Shown: positions 1 through 6,363, numbered from the stretch's first letter. The stretch is DNA of 11,123 nt from Clostridia bacterium (GCA_017382555.1 JAFOAB010000218.1:1-11123), one strand, 5' to 3'. Translations and numbers: made by a program. The notes: generated by a model from the letters alone, not told the origin.

Positions 1-56
1 ATTCGTTTTTCATACTTTAATAGTAACAGATGATAGCAGAAAAGTCAATAATCGAG

Positions 57-86
57 CAGAAACAACAATTTACATTGCTGTTTCTG
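57..86 (+). other. Hairpin upstream of the kinase-aldolase gene
   Basis: CAGAAACA at 57-64 pairs with TGTTTCTG at 79-86. After a single A/C mismatch, CAAT (66-69) pairs with ATTG (74-77) around a TTAC loop. The hairpin ends about 18 nt before the AAGGGGG ribosome binding site. It could be an intercistronic or 5'-leader structure. The start of the transcript is outside the window or not recognisable, so its role is unknown. Positions 1-56 show nothing I can name. Confidence 0.45.
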
Positions 87-114
87 TGTGATAAGATGGG
101 AAAAAGGGGGTGTG

Positions 115-1806
115 ATGGTGAAGGATTTGCTGATAGACGTTGGCAGTACCTTTATAAAATACAGGCTATTCGATTCCGCTGTGGGGGTTATGATGTGCGA
201 TGGCTCTGTGCCGTTCCCACGTGGGGAATGCTATGGCGAAGACGTAGCGGATGCCGTTAGGGGGGTGTTCCTCGCGGTGGCGGAGCATCATCCGCGCCGT
301 GCGTTTATATGTGTGCAGATGCATGGATACATAACGGAGCAGGGCGGAACGGTCAGTCCGTACAGCTCGTGGCGAGATGCGAACGGTAGAGTGGAGGCGG
401 TAAGCGATTCGGATATGGATTTTTCCGCCCTGGGAACTGCATTGAAGGCAAATTTGCCCCTTGTAAAGCTGTGGGGCAAGCCAAGGTGCGATGCGTTTTA
501 CACGCTTGGCTCATATATCTGTAAGGCGCTTACGGGCATTAACGCAACTCACGTAACCGATGCGTGCGCAAGCGGATTTTATTACGCCGCAAACGGTGCT
601 GTAAACGGCTATGCGCCGTCTGTTAATATGCCGCGCGCATATACGGAGGTGACGCCGATAGGCAAGTACGGCGATTGCCTTATTTATACACCGGTAGGCG
701 ACCATCAGGCAAGCTATCTCGGTGCGGGCGGGGATGCACTTCTGCTTAATATCGGCACCGCGTCCCAGCTTTCCGTACTCGGCGAGGTCGGAGAGGACGG
801 CTGTGGTGAGGCTCGTCCGTATTTTTGCGGAAATAAGCGTCTCTATACGGTCAGCGGGCTTGTGGGTGGCGACTGCCTTTATCGTGGGGAGGGAATTGAT
901 GAGCTTGAAAAACAGCTTTCCCGCGCCCTTGATATATTACCGAAAAGGTCTGATATCATCCTCGGTGGTGGCGGCGCGGAAACCGTCTTTTCCTCGCTTC
1001 GCACATTTTTTGAGAAACGTGGTATGACCTGCACCATGTCCGAGGCACGTATAGGGCTGGACGGACTTGCCGTGCTGGCATCACGGCTGCGAATTAAGTC
1101 GGGAACTATGCTTTCCGAGGTGCAGTTTGCGAATTTCCCGATAATAGCTAAAAATGCGGGGCTGGATTTCATTATTGCGGATAATGAGCACGGAGCATTT
1201 GACAGCACCTTTACCGCGCGCCTTGTTATGAACTCCCGTCTTGTGGGGATGGACTGCATAGTGCGTCTCGGGGATAGCGACCGCGGCACAGTTACAAGGC
1301 TTGCGGATATGGGTGTGAGGGGATTCCTTTTACCGATGTGCAATACCGCAGATGATATAAAAAAAGTGGTACGCTACGCAAAATATGCACCCATAGGGGA
1401 GCGCGGAATTTCCACTACACGCGCACATACGATGTATTCACCCCCGCCGCTTGCTGAGTATATGCCAATCGCTAATGAGGAAATGAAGATCTACGCGCAG
1501 ATAGAAACGGTAAAGGGAGTGGAAAACTGCGCATCGATACTCGGCACTCGCGGTGTGGAGGGCGTACTGATAGGGCCGAATGACCTTTCTGCAGATCCGC
1601 GATGTGCATTTTCGCGCGAGGTTCTTGCGCGATTGATAAGACAAGTTGCCGATACCGCAGGCAGAATGAAAAAGCCGTGGGGCATTATTACTGCGGACGA
1701 GGAGCTGACAGAGCTTGCAATAGATCTCGGTGCCTCTATGATAAGCCGCGGTAGCGAGCTGAATATGCTGATAAACGGATGCAAAAAAATAAGGGAGAGA
1801 CTGTAA
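115..1806 (+). CDS. Fusion of FGGY-type carbohydrate kinase and HpcH/HpaI-family aldolase
   Basis: This is a two-domain cytoplasmic enzyme of 563 residues. Residues 1 to about 325 form an FGGY-family sugar kinase: phosphate-1 motif DVGSTFIKY (8-16), a QMHG segment (68-71), a VGDHQAS segment with the presumed catalytic Asp196, phosphate-2 motif NIGTASQ (212-218) and adenosine motif LGGGGA (283-288). The SQLS style resembles sedoheptulokinases. At about 325 residues it is far shorter than the usual 450-520; the missing part lies in the C-terminal lobe. From about residue 328 a nearly complete HpcH/HpaI class II aldolase follows: GTMLSEV, DNEHG with His359, Arg384, QIET with metal ligand Glu464, and GPNDLS with metal ligand Asp490. 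That family cleaves 2-keto-3-deoxy sugar acids to pyruvate plus an aldehyde. The ATG at 115 is chosen because AAGGGGG lies 4 nt upstream; GTG at 88, 112 or 118 is possible. The stop overlaps the next ATG. The substrate is unknown. Confidence 0.85.
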   Translation: MVKDLLIDVGSTFIKYRLFDSAVGVMMCDGSVPFPRGECYGEDVADAVRGVFLAVAEHHPRRAFICVQMHGYITEQGGTVSPYSSWRDANGRVEAVSDSDMDFSALGTALKANLPLVKLWGKPRCDAFYTLGSYICKALTGINATHVTDACASGFYYAANGAVNGYAPSVNMPRAYTEVTPIGKYGDCLIYTPVGDHQASYLGAGGDALLLNIGTASQLSVLGEVGEDGCGEARPYFCGNKRLYTVSGLVGGDCLYRGEGIDELEKQLSRALDILPKRSDIILGGGGAETVFSSLRTFFEKRGMTCTMSEARIGLDGLAVLASRLRIKSGTMLSEVQFANFPIIAKNAGLDFIIADNEHGAFDSTFTARLVMNSRLVGMDCIVRLGDSDRGTVTRLADMGVRGFLLPMCNTADDIKKVVRYAKYAPIGERGISTTRAHTMYSPPPLAEYMPIANEEMKIYAQIETVKGVENCASILGTRGVEGVLIGPNDLSADPRCAFSREVLARLIRQVADTAGRMKKPWGIITADEELTELAIDLGASMISRGSELNMLINGCKKIRERL

Positions 1807-2837
1807 TGGTAAAGAATATAAGAATAGAACAGATAACAACAAGGGCGCTCAGCTGTGAGCCGCTTGTGGAAAGAATGCCGAACGGCGAGCTTTTGTGCGT
1901 TTGCCAATGTGGCGGAACAAGTGAACCCGCTCCGGAAAATCGCGTGTACTTTTTCCATTCCTCCGATGAGGGCAAAACGTGGACTAAGCCCGAGAGCATC
2001 TACCCCGAGGACGGACAGGCGGTTTATTGCACCGAGCTTTCGCGCATTGGGGACGAGATAACCGCATATCTTACCGTGCATAGCGGTATGTTCCTTGATT
2101 GGAAATGCTTTATGATGAAAAGCTTTGACAGCGGTTACACGTGGCAGAATTACGGCACGCCTCCGTTTTTCCCCGAATATACATTTATGCGCGGAATGCT
2201 TACGCTTAAAAACGGCAACGTCGTGCTTCCGTACCATACCTATCCGGTAACAAAGGAGGAGCACGATCGCATACTGCGCGAGGAGACGCGCAAGTGCGTA
2301 ACCACAAACACGAAAACGCCGTATTGCGAGTGCGGTGTGCTTATAAGTGCGGACGGCGGCAAAAGCTGGGAGAGATATACGGCGGCAAAAATTCCGCACA
2401 CGGTGCGTTGGGTGTGGGGTGAGCCGACGGTGGCAGAGCTTTCTGACGGTACACTTGCCATGCTTATGCGCAATCTGGACGGGTATCTTTTGAGATGCGA
2501 TTCGTCGGATGGCGGTAAAACGTGGGGCGAGTATTACGTAACGGATATTCCGAATCCCTCAAACAAGCCGCGCCTCATTATGATGGACGGCGGAAGGATC
2601 GCGCTTTTGCATACACCCAATAACAGCGAGCTGAAGCGCGGCATAAGTGGCTGTATGCGCTCGCCCTATGAGCTGTGGATAACGGAGGATGATATGAAAA
2701 CGTGGGAAAAGACGCGCCTTACGGACTTCCCCGGCAGCTTTTCGTATTCAGACGGATTTTACGAGGACGGGCATTTACGGTTTGTTATTGAGCATAATAG
2801 GCATACGGTGTTGTATTATGATGTAACAATTGGCTAA
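1806..2837 (+). CDS. Asp-box (BNR) beta-propeller protein, sialidase-superfamily
   Basis: This 343-residue protein has no signal peptide or membrane segment, so it is probably cytoplasmic. It carries four clear Asp-boxes: SSDEGKTW (52-59), SFDSGYTW (106-113), SADGGKSW (181-188) and SSDGGKTW (233-240). A fifth, degenerate one is TEDDMKTW (293-300). This pattern and length fit a single six-bladed propeller of the sialidase/neuraminidase superfamily. The segment WGEPTVAEL (from about 204) resembles the conserved Glu-containing strand of that fold. I cannot assign the arginine triad or Tyr/Glu nucleophile pair with certainty, so sialidase activity is not shown. The ATG overlaps the previous stop (TAATG), and GGGAGA lies about 8 nt upstream, so it is translationally coupled to the kinase-aldolase gene. 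Context suggests that it processes or binds a glycan fragment or sugar derivative fed into that enzyme. An intracellular glycoside hydrolase, or a lyase or epimerase of propeller fold, is also possible. Confidence 0.82.
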   Translation: MVKNIRIEQITTRALSCEPLVERMPNGELLCVCQCGGTSEPAPENRVYFFHSSDEGKTWTKPESIYPEDGQAVYCTELSRIGDEITAYLTVHSGMFLDWKCFMMKSFDSGYTWQNYGTPPFFPEYTFMRGMLTLKNGNVVLPYHTYPVTKEEHDRILREETRKCVTTNTKTPYCECGVLISADGGKSWERYTAAKIPHTVRWVWGEPTVAELSDGTLAMLMRNLDGYLLRCDSSDGGKTWGEYYVTDIPNPSNKPRLIMMDGGRIALLHTPNNSELKRGISGCMRSPYELWITEDDMKTWEKTRLTDFPGSFSYSDGFYEDGHLRFVIEHNRHTVLYYDVTIG

Positions 2838-2845
2838 AATCGTAG

Positions 2846-2865
2846 GGGCGATTCACGAATCGCCC
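2846..2865. repeat. GGGCGATTC palindromic repeat, copy 1
   Basis: GGGCGATTC (2846-2854) and GAATCGCCC (2857-2865) form a perfect 9-bp stem with a 2-nt AC loop, preceded by CGTAG. The same element occurs in inverse orientation at 8759-8778 (loop GT, followed by CCTACG), and a half-copy lies at 8364-8379. It sits 8 nt after the Asp-box gene's stop and has no U-tract, so it is a REP-like repeat more than a terminator. Confidence 0.8.
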
Positions 2866-2866
2866 T

Positions 2867-2908
2867 TAGATAATAGAGAATAGATAAAAGATAATAGATA
2901 ACAGAAAA
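2867..2908. repeat. Tandem heptamer tract, TAGATAA type (6 units)
   Basis: Six consecutive 7-mers run without gaps: TAGATAA, TAGAGAA, TAGATAA, AAGATAA, TAGATAA, CAGAAAA. They begin 1 nt after the 2846-2865 hairpin and end 4 nt before the hairpin at 2913. The period-7 design returns at 8683-8717 and 10611-10659. It resembles in style the short tandemly repeated heptanucleotides described in cyanobacteria, though the sequence differs. Confidence 0.8.
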
Positions 2909-2912
2909 TGTA

Positions 2913-2968
2913 GAAAACCGTCTGCAGATCCTTCGCTTTGCTCAAGGATGACAATGCAGACGGTTTTC
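2913..2968. terminator. GAAAACCG long hairpin with inner hairpin; likely terminator of the kinase/Asp-box operon
   Basis: GAAAACCGTCTGCA (2913-2926) is perfectly complementary to 2955-2968 (14 bp). Inside it, ATCCTT (2928-2933) pairs with AAGGAT (2944-2949). The A-run on one side and T-run on the other would make it work as a factor-independent terminator in both directions. It is the first strong terminator-like structure after the Asp-box stop at 2837. Its 28-nt core (2925-2952) recurs at 3071-3098 and 8493-8520 inside different arms. Confidence 0.65.
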
Positions 2969-2983
2969 GATTTGTTGAAACGA

Positions 2984-3002
2984 GGGAGGGGAGACCCCTC
3001 CC
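2984..3002. repeat. G-rich/C-rich short hairpin
   Basis: GGGAGGGG (2984-2991), loop AGA, CCCCTCCC (2995-3002) makes a perfect 8-bp stem. It is followed by CTACGG, like the CCCCTACG tails of other repeats in the window. It has no U-tract and is probably another small REP-like element. Confidence 0.6.
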
Positions 3003-3033
3003 CTACGGTGGAGAAACGGTACTCCCCCCACCG

Positions 3034-3140
3034 CCGTGTCATCCTCGAGGGAGCATACGCGGTGCCTTTGCAGATCCTTCGCTACGCTCAAGGATGACGG
3101 CAAAGGCACGATGGCAACGTATGCGACCGAAGGATCTCGG
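3034..3140. repeat. Composite nested palindrome, copy B
   Basis: The left flank is a 21-nt block, CCGTGTCATCCTCGAGGGAG plus C (3034-3054). The right flank is GCGACCGAAGGATCTCGG (3123-3140). Both recur exactly at 8457-8477 and 8536-8553. Between the flanks, GCATACG (3053-3059) pairs with CGTATGC (3118-3124), and GTGCCTTTGC (3062-3071) pairs with GCAAAGGCAC (3100-3109). In the centre ATCCTT (3074-3079) pairs with AAGGAT (3090-3095). No coding content is supported here. Confidence 0.75.
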
Positions 3141-3142
3141 CG

Positions 3143-3183
3143 GGCGAATATAGCTGTGGCACCTGCCGTATAGCAGGTGCCAC
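3143..3183. repeat. 41-bp hairpin unit, left copy
   Basis: This 41-bp unit matches 3388-3428 with only three differences, all in or next to the loop. GTGGCACCTGC (3156-3166) pairs perfectly with GCAGGTGCCAC (3173-3183). It begins with GGCGAATATAGCT, a one-base variant of the ATATCGC spacer used in the neighbouring array. Bases 3184-3230, between this unit and the array, show nothing recognisable. Confidence 0.8.
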
Positions 3184-3230
3184 AAGGGAGGTTTTTGGGA
3201 TGGTAAGGCGGAAAAAGTTTTTAGCGAAAT

Positions 3231-3400
3231 GCCTTCGCTACGCTTGGCACGATATTACTCGCTTCGCTCGTAGCGATATTGCTCCCATTCGTCGCAGCGA
3301 TATTATATTCGCCTTGAAAATTTCGCGCGCGGAGCGCATATCGCTGCCGTAGGCAATATCGCGCACTTGTGCATATCGCTCGCCGCAGGCGAATATAGCT
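3231..3400. repeat. Hairpin array with ATATCGC spacers, two opposed halves
   Basis: The left half carries CGATATT at 3250, 3274 and 3298, exactly 24 bp apart. This is the reverse-orientation spacer, with weaker dyads between copies. The right half carries ATATCGC at 3338, 3356 and 3373 and the variant ATATAGC at 3393. Clean short hairpins lie between them: TGCC-GTA-GGCA (3345-3355), GCAC-TT-GTGC (3363-3372) and CGCC-GCA-GGCG (3381-3391). The stem sequences differ while the spacer stays constant. Orientation switches near 3305-3335. The same design occurs at 10725-10834. Function is unknown. Confidence 0.7.
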
Positions 3401-3428
3401 GTGGCACCTGCCATACGGCAGGTGCCAC
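3388..3428. repeat. 41-bp hairpin unit, right copy, at the 3' end of tmk
   Basis: GTGGCACCTGCC (3401-3412), loop ATAC, GGCAGGTGCCAC (3417-3428) is a perfect 12-bp stem. It ends 3 nt from the tmk stop codon on the opposite strand. Read from the tmk side it could end or protect the cysE-cysS-tmk transcript, but no U-tract follows. It is the near-identical partner of 3143-3183. Confidence 0.75.
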
Positions 3429-3431
3429 TTA

Positions 3432-4103
3432 TCAGAGTTCAATACTCTTAACTATTTCGTACACCGTATTTGCGATCTCGTCGATGCCCTTGGATGCGTC
3501 GACAAATTCGATGCGCTGGTCGGGGCGGGCGGCCTTGACCTTTGTAAGCACGTCTATGTACTTTTCACGTGCGCGGACGAGCATTTCGGTATCCTTTTCA
3601 TATATCTCCGCCTCGGTGCTTCTGCCCATTACGCGGCTGTGGCTCACCTTGGGGTCGATATCGAGGAATATGCAAACGTCGGGCTTACGGATATCGGGGC
3701 AATTGAAGTTTGCATCAAACACCCAATCGTAAAGCTCGGGTGTGCCCTGATAAACGAGCGAGGAGTAATAATATCTTGTGCAGATAACGTCCGAGCCGCG
3801 CGCAAGCAGCGCCTCGATGCCGAGCTTTTCGTCCTTATTATGCATTATACGGTCGGTCAAAAACAGCCCCGCAATGGCGGAATCGGGCATTTTTATCTTG
3901 CCCTTGAGTACGGAAGCAAGCAGCGCTCCCGCGCGTGTGGGCGCGTGGCTTGCCTTGCAGGTCGGCTCGCTTGTCGTAAAGGCGTAGCCTCCGTCCTCGG
4001 CAATTCTTTTTTTCAGTATCTTCACCTGCGTTGTTTTTCCGCAGCCGTCGATACCCTCTATAACGATAAATCTGCCGCGCTTCTGCGCGCTTTCGTTACA
4101 CAT
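3432..4103 (-). CDS. tmk: Thymidylate (dTMP) kinase
   Basis: This 223-residue cytoplasmic enzyme phosphorylates dTMP to dTDP with ATP. The length is normal for the family. Residues 17-25 are the P-loop GIDGCGKTT. SEPT (45-48) corresponds to the thymidylate-binding (R)EP motif. FLTDR (81-85) and DVCIFLDIDP (142-151) match conserved family segments. CTRYYYSSLVYQG (108-120) aligns with the DR(Y/H)...S..AYQG signature, but Thr109 stands where most family members have Asp. The start at 4103 is chosen because it lies 1 bp after the cysS stop, with GAGGG about 6 nt upstream inside the cysS end. An in-frame ATG at 4187 would overlap cysS by about 80 bp and add a non-homologous leader. It is the last gene of the cysE-cysS-tmk operon. 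Confidence 0.92.
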   Translation of the reverse strand: MCNESAQKRGRFIVIEGIDGCGKTTQVKILKKRIAEDGGYAFTTSEPTCKASHAPTRAGALLASVLKGKIKMPDSAIAGLFLTDRIMHNKDEKLGIEALLARGSDVICTRYYYSSLVYQGTPELYDWVFDANFNCPDIRKPDVCIFLDIDPKVSHSRVMGRSTEAEIYEKDTEMLVRAREKYIDVLTKVKAARPDQRIEFVDASKGIDEIANTVYEIVKSIEL

Positions 4104-4104
4104 A

Positions 4105-5547
4105 TCAGCCCTCGATCTTGAATTTAGTTCCCTCGGGAGTGTCGATAAGGGTAATGCCCTCTTGTGCAAGCTGATTACGGATGGCATCAGCCTCTGCGTA
4201 GTTCTTTGCCTTCTTTGCTTCCTTGCGCTTTTCGATCATCTCAAGGATATAGGCGGTACGGGGGTCTGCGTTATCAGCCGCATTCTCCTCCTCCTTCGCC
4301 TGCTTCTCCTGAAGTCTCTTTGCGGCGCCGATAAGGTCAAGCGCAAGCACGCGGTCAAACTCCGCAACAAGCTCCAGCTTTGCCTTGCCGCTGATGTCCG
4401 CCTTAAGCGTATCGTAAAGCGCGGTAACGGCAAGAGAGGTGTTTACGTCGTTTGCAAGAGCAGCCATAAATGCCTCGCGGCACTTTTCCGCACCCTCGCC
4501 GCCGGCTTCGCCCTCGTCCTTGATCGCGGCAATGCGCGCGATGAGCTTTTCATAAGCGGCAACGGCATTGTCGAGGTTCTCATAGGTGAAGGTAAGGGAC
4601 TTGCGATAATGGGAGCCGAGGCAGAAGAAGCGGTATGCAAGAGGATCGTAGCCCTTGCTCTCAAGCAGGGAAACGGTCAAAAACTCGCCTTTGGACTTAC
4701 TCATCTTTCCGCTTGCATCGTTAAGGTGAAGCACGTGGAACCAGTAGTTGCACCACTTGTGTCCGACAAACGCCTCGCTCTGTGCGATCTCATTGGTATG
4801 GTGGGGGAATGCGTTGTCAATTCCGCCGCAATGCACGTCAAGATATTCGCCGAGGTGCTTCATGGAAATGCAGGAGCATTCGATATGCCAGCCGGGATAA
4901 CCGATGCCCCAAGGGCTGTTCCACTTCAGCTCCTGATCCTCAAACTTGGACTTGGTGAACCACAAAACGAAGTCGGTCTTATTTCTCTTTGCGTTATCCT
5001 TTTCAACACCCTCGCGTACACCCTCTGCAAGGTCCTCCTCACGGAAATCGTTGAAAACGTAGTAGTTCTCAAGCTTGGAGGTGTCAAAGTACACGTTGCC
5101 CTCGGAGATGTATGCATAGCCCTTTTCAAGCAGGCTTTCGATAACCTTGATGAACTCGTCGATGCAGGAGGTTGCGGGTACAACGGTCTCGGGGCACTTG
5201 ATGTTCAGCTTGCGGCAGTCCTCGAAGAATGCGTCGGTGTAGAACTTCGCAATCTCAAGCACGGTCTTCTTCTCGCGCTTTGCGCCCTTCAGCATCTTAT
5301 CCTCGCCCTCATCGGCATCGCTTGTAAGATGTCCTACGTCGGTGATGTTCATAACGCGGTGTACGTCGTATCCGAAGTACGCAAACGTACGCTCGAGAAT
5401 ATCCTCCATAATGTAGGTGCGCAGGTTACCGATGTGCGCAAAGTGGTATACGGTGGGTCCGCAGGTGTACATATTCACCTTGCCGGGCTCATTGGGGACA
5501 AAAACGTCCTTTTCTCTTGTAAGCGAGTTATATAAACGGATATCCAT
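4105..5547 (-). CDS. cysS: Cysteinyl-tRNA synthetase
   Basis: This class I aminoacyl-tRNA synthetase of 480 residues charges tRNA-Cys. The catalytic domain shows YTCGPTVY with zinc ligand Cys29 and the HIGH-type motif HIGN (38-41). Zinc ligand Cys224 lies in WHIECS, and His249/His250 with Glu253 lie in PHHTNEIAQSE. The KMSKS loop is at 281-285. The C-terminal tRNA-binding region ends in the helix AKNYAEADAIRNQL and the tail GTKFKIEG, as is standard for bacterial CysRS. The length is complete. GAAAGGACG lies about 8 nt before the ATG at 5547. The gene starts 1 bp after cysE stops and ends 1 bp before tmk begins, so the three are co-transcribed and probably translationally coupled. Pairing with cysE links cysteine supply to its use in translation, a common Firmicutes arrangement. 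Confidence 0.97.
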   Translation of the reverse strand: MDIRLYNSLTREKDVFVPNEPGKVNMYTCGPTVYHFAHIGNLRTYIMEDILERTFAYFGYDVHRVMNITDVGHLTSDADEGEDKMLKGAKREKKTVLEIAKFYTDAFFEDCRKLNIKCPETVVPATSCIDEFIKVIESLLEKGYAYISEGNVYFDTSKLENYYVFNDFREEDLAEGVREGVEKDNAKRNKTDFVLWFTKSKFEDQELKWNSPWGIGYPGWHIECSCISMKHLGEYLDVHCGGIDNAFPHHTNEIAQSEAFVGHKWCNYWFHVLHLNDASGKMSKSKGEFLTVSLLESKGYDPLAYRFFCLGSHYRKSLTFTYENLDNAVAAYEKLIARIAAIKDEGEAGGEGAEKCREAFMAALANDVNTSLAVTALYDTLKADISGKAKLELVAEFDRVLALDLIGAAKRLQEKQAKEEENAADNADPRTAYILEMIEKRKEAKKAKNYAEADAIRNQLAQEGITLIDTPEGTKFKIEG

Positions 5548-5548
5548 T

Positions 5549-6322
5549 TTATTCGTCCTTTCCGGTATTTTCCGATTCGTTCATTTTCTTTTCCAGCTCG
5601 TAAATGCGGTGCTCGATGCGGCATATCTCCTGCATTACGGGGTCGGGAATGTGTATCTGGTCAAGGTCGGGCACGCGCTTGTTGTTTACGGACACTACCT
5701 TTGCGGGAATGCCGACAGCGGTGGAGTTTGCGGGTACTGCGTGCAGCACCACTGCGTTTGCCGCGATCTTTGCGTTATCGCCAACGGTGAAGGGGCCGAG
5801 AACCTTTGCGCCCGCGCCCACCATAACGTTGTTGCCGAGTGTGGGATGGCGCTTGCCGGTGTCCTTACCCGTACCGCCGAGGGTCGCACCCTGATAGATG
5901 GTACAGTCATCGCCGATCTCCGCCGTCTCACCGATAACGACTCCGCAGCCGTGGTCGATGAACAGGCGCTTGCCTATTTTTGCGCCGGGGTGTATCTCAA
6001 TGCCCGTAACAAACTTTGCCGCCTGGCTCACGGAGCGCGCCGCAAGGGTGTAGCCCCTTTCGTGGAGGGCGTGTGCCGCTCTGTGCGCAAGCACTGCGTG
6101 AAAGCCCGAGTAAAGCAGCATAACCTCAAGGTCGGAGCTTGCCGCAGGGTCACGATCTCTTACGGTTTTGATATCTTCCTTTATTTCGTTTGCCGCCTTT
6201 TTTGCCGTGTTGTACGCAATGCCTGCCGCCTTGCGACCGTGCTTTTCAAGCTTTTCAGCAAGATTGCAAAGCTCGTCTGCGGTTTCCTTATACAGCTTTG
6301 CGGCTTCATCCATTAAATTCAT
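5549..6322 (-). CDS. cysE: Serine O-acetyltransferase
   Basis: This enzyme catalyses L-serine + acetyl-CoA to O-acetylserine, the first step of cysteine synthesis, in the cytoplasm. Residues from about 50 form the SAT helical domain (IKTVRDRDPAA, then FHAVLAHRAAHAL) and then a left-handed beta-helix of hexapeptide repeats. The active-site signature FIDHGCGVVIGETA has His124, KRHPTLG has His159, and TGIEIHPGAKIG is present. The 257 residues include an extra charged helical N-terminus of about 50 residues and a C-terminal helix (about 226-250) of coiled-coil type. Both make it longer than many short Firmicutes CysE proteins. The ATG at 6322 has GAGG 7 nt upstream. The first gene of the operon, it lies about 35 nt after a perfect promoter, so no room exists for a T-box or other leader. 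Expression therefore looks constitutive or controlled by a repressor. Confidence 0.95.
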   Translation of the reverse strand: MNLMDEAAKLYKETADELCNLAEKLEKHGRKAAGIAYNTAKKAANEIKEDIKTVRDRDPAASSDLEVMLLYSGFHAVLAHRAAHALHERGYTLAARSVSQAAKFVTGIEIHPGAKIGKRLFIDHGCGVVIGETAEIGDDCTIYQGATLGGTGKDTGKRHPTLGNNVMVGAGAKVLGPFTVGDNAKIAANAVVLHAVPANSTAVGIPAKVVSVNNKRVPDLDQIHIPDPVMQEICRIEHRIYELEKKMNESENTGKDE

Positions 6323-6363
6323 AATAAAACCTCGATAATCAGCTTTTATTAACCTATTGTAAT

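Noticed and set aside
88..114. GTG start at 88 for the kinase-aldolase gene
   Set aside because: It would add nine residues ahead of a standard kinase N-terminus and leave the AAGGGGG ribosome binding site inside the gene; ATG at 115 fits better.
2938..3153. Small plus-strand frame in the repeat region
   Set aside because: It is made entirely of palindromic repeat DNA, has no ribosome binding site, and gives a low-complexity Pro/Gly/Arg product.
3231..3430. CRISPR array
   Set aside because: Spacers here are 7 nt and constant, while the variable parts are short palindromes. There are no 25-40 nt direct repeats and no cas genes.
4104..4187. Upstream ATG at 4187 for tmk
   Set aside because: It would overlap the end of cysS by about 80 bp and add residues not typical of the family; ATG at 4103 has a good ribosome binding site and coupled spacing.
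4162..5535. Long open frame (457 codons) on the plus strand opposite cysS
   Set aside because: cysS is certain on the other strand; the antisense frame shows composition-driven residues, no family motif, and no ribosome binding site. It is a shadow of codon bias.
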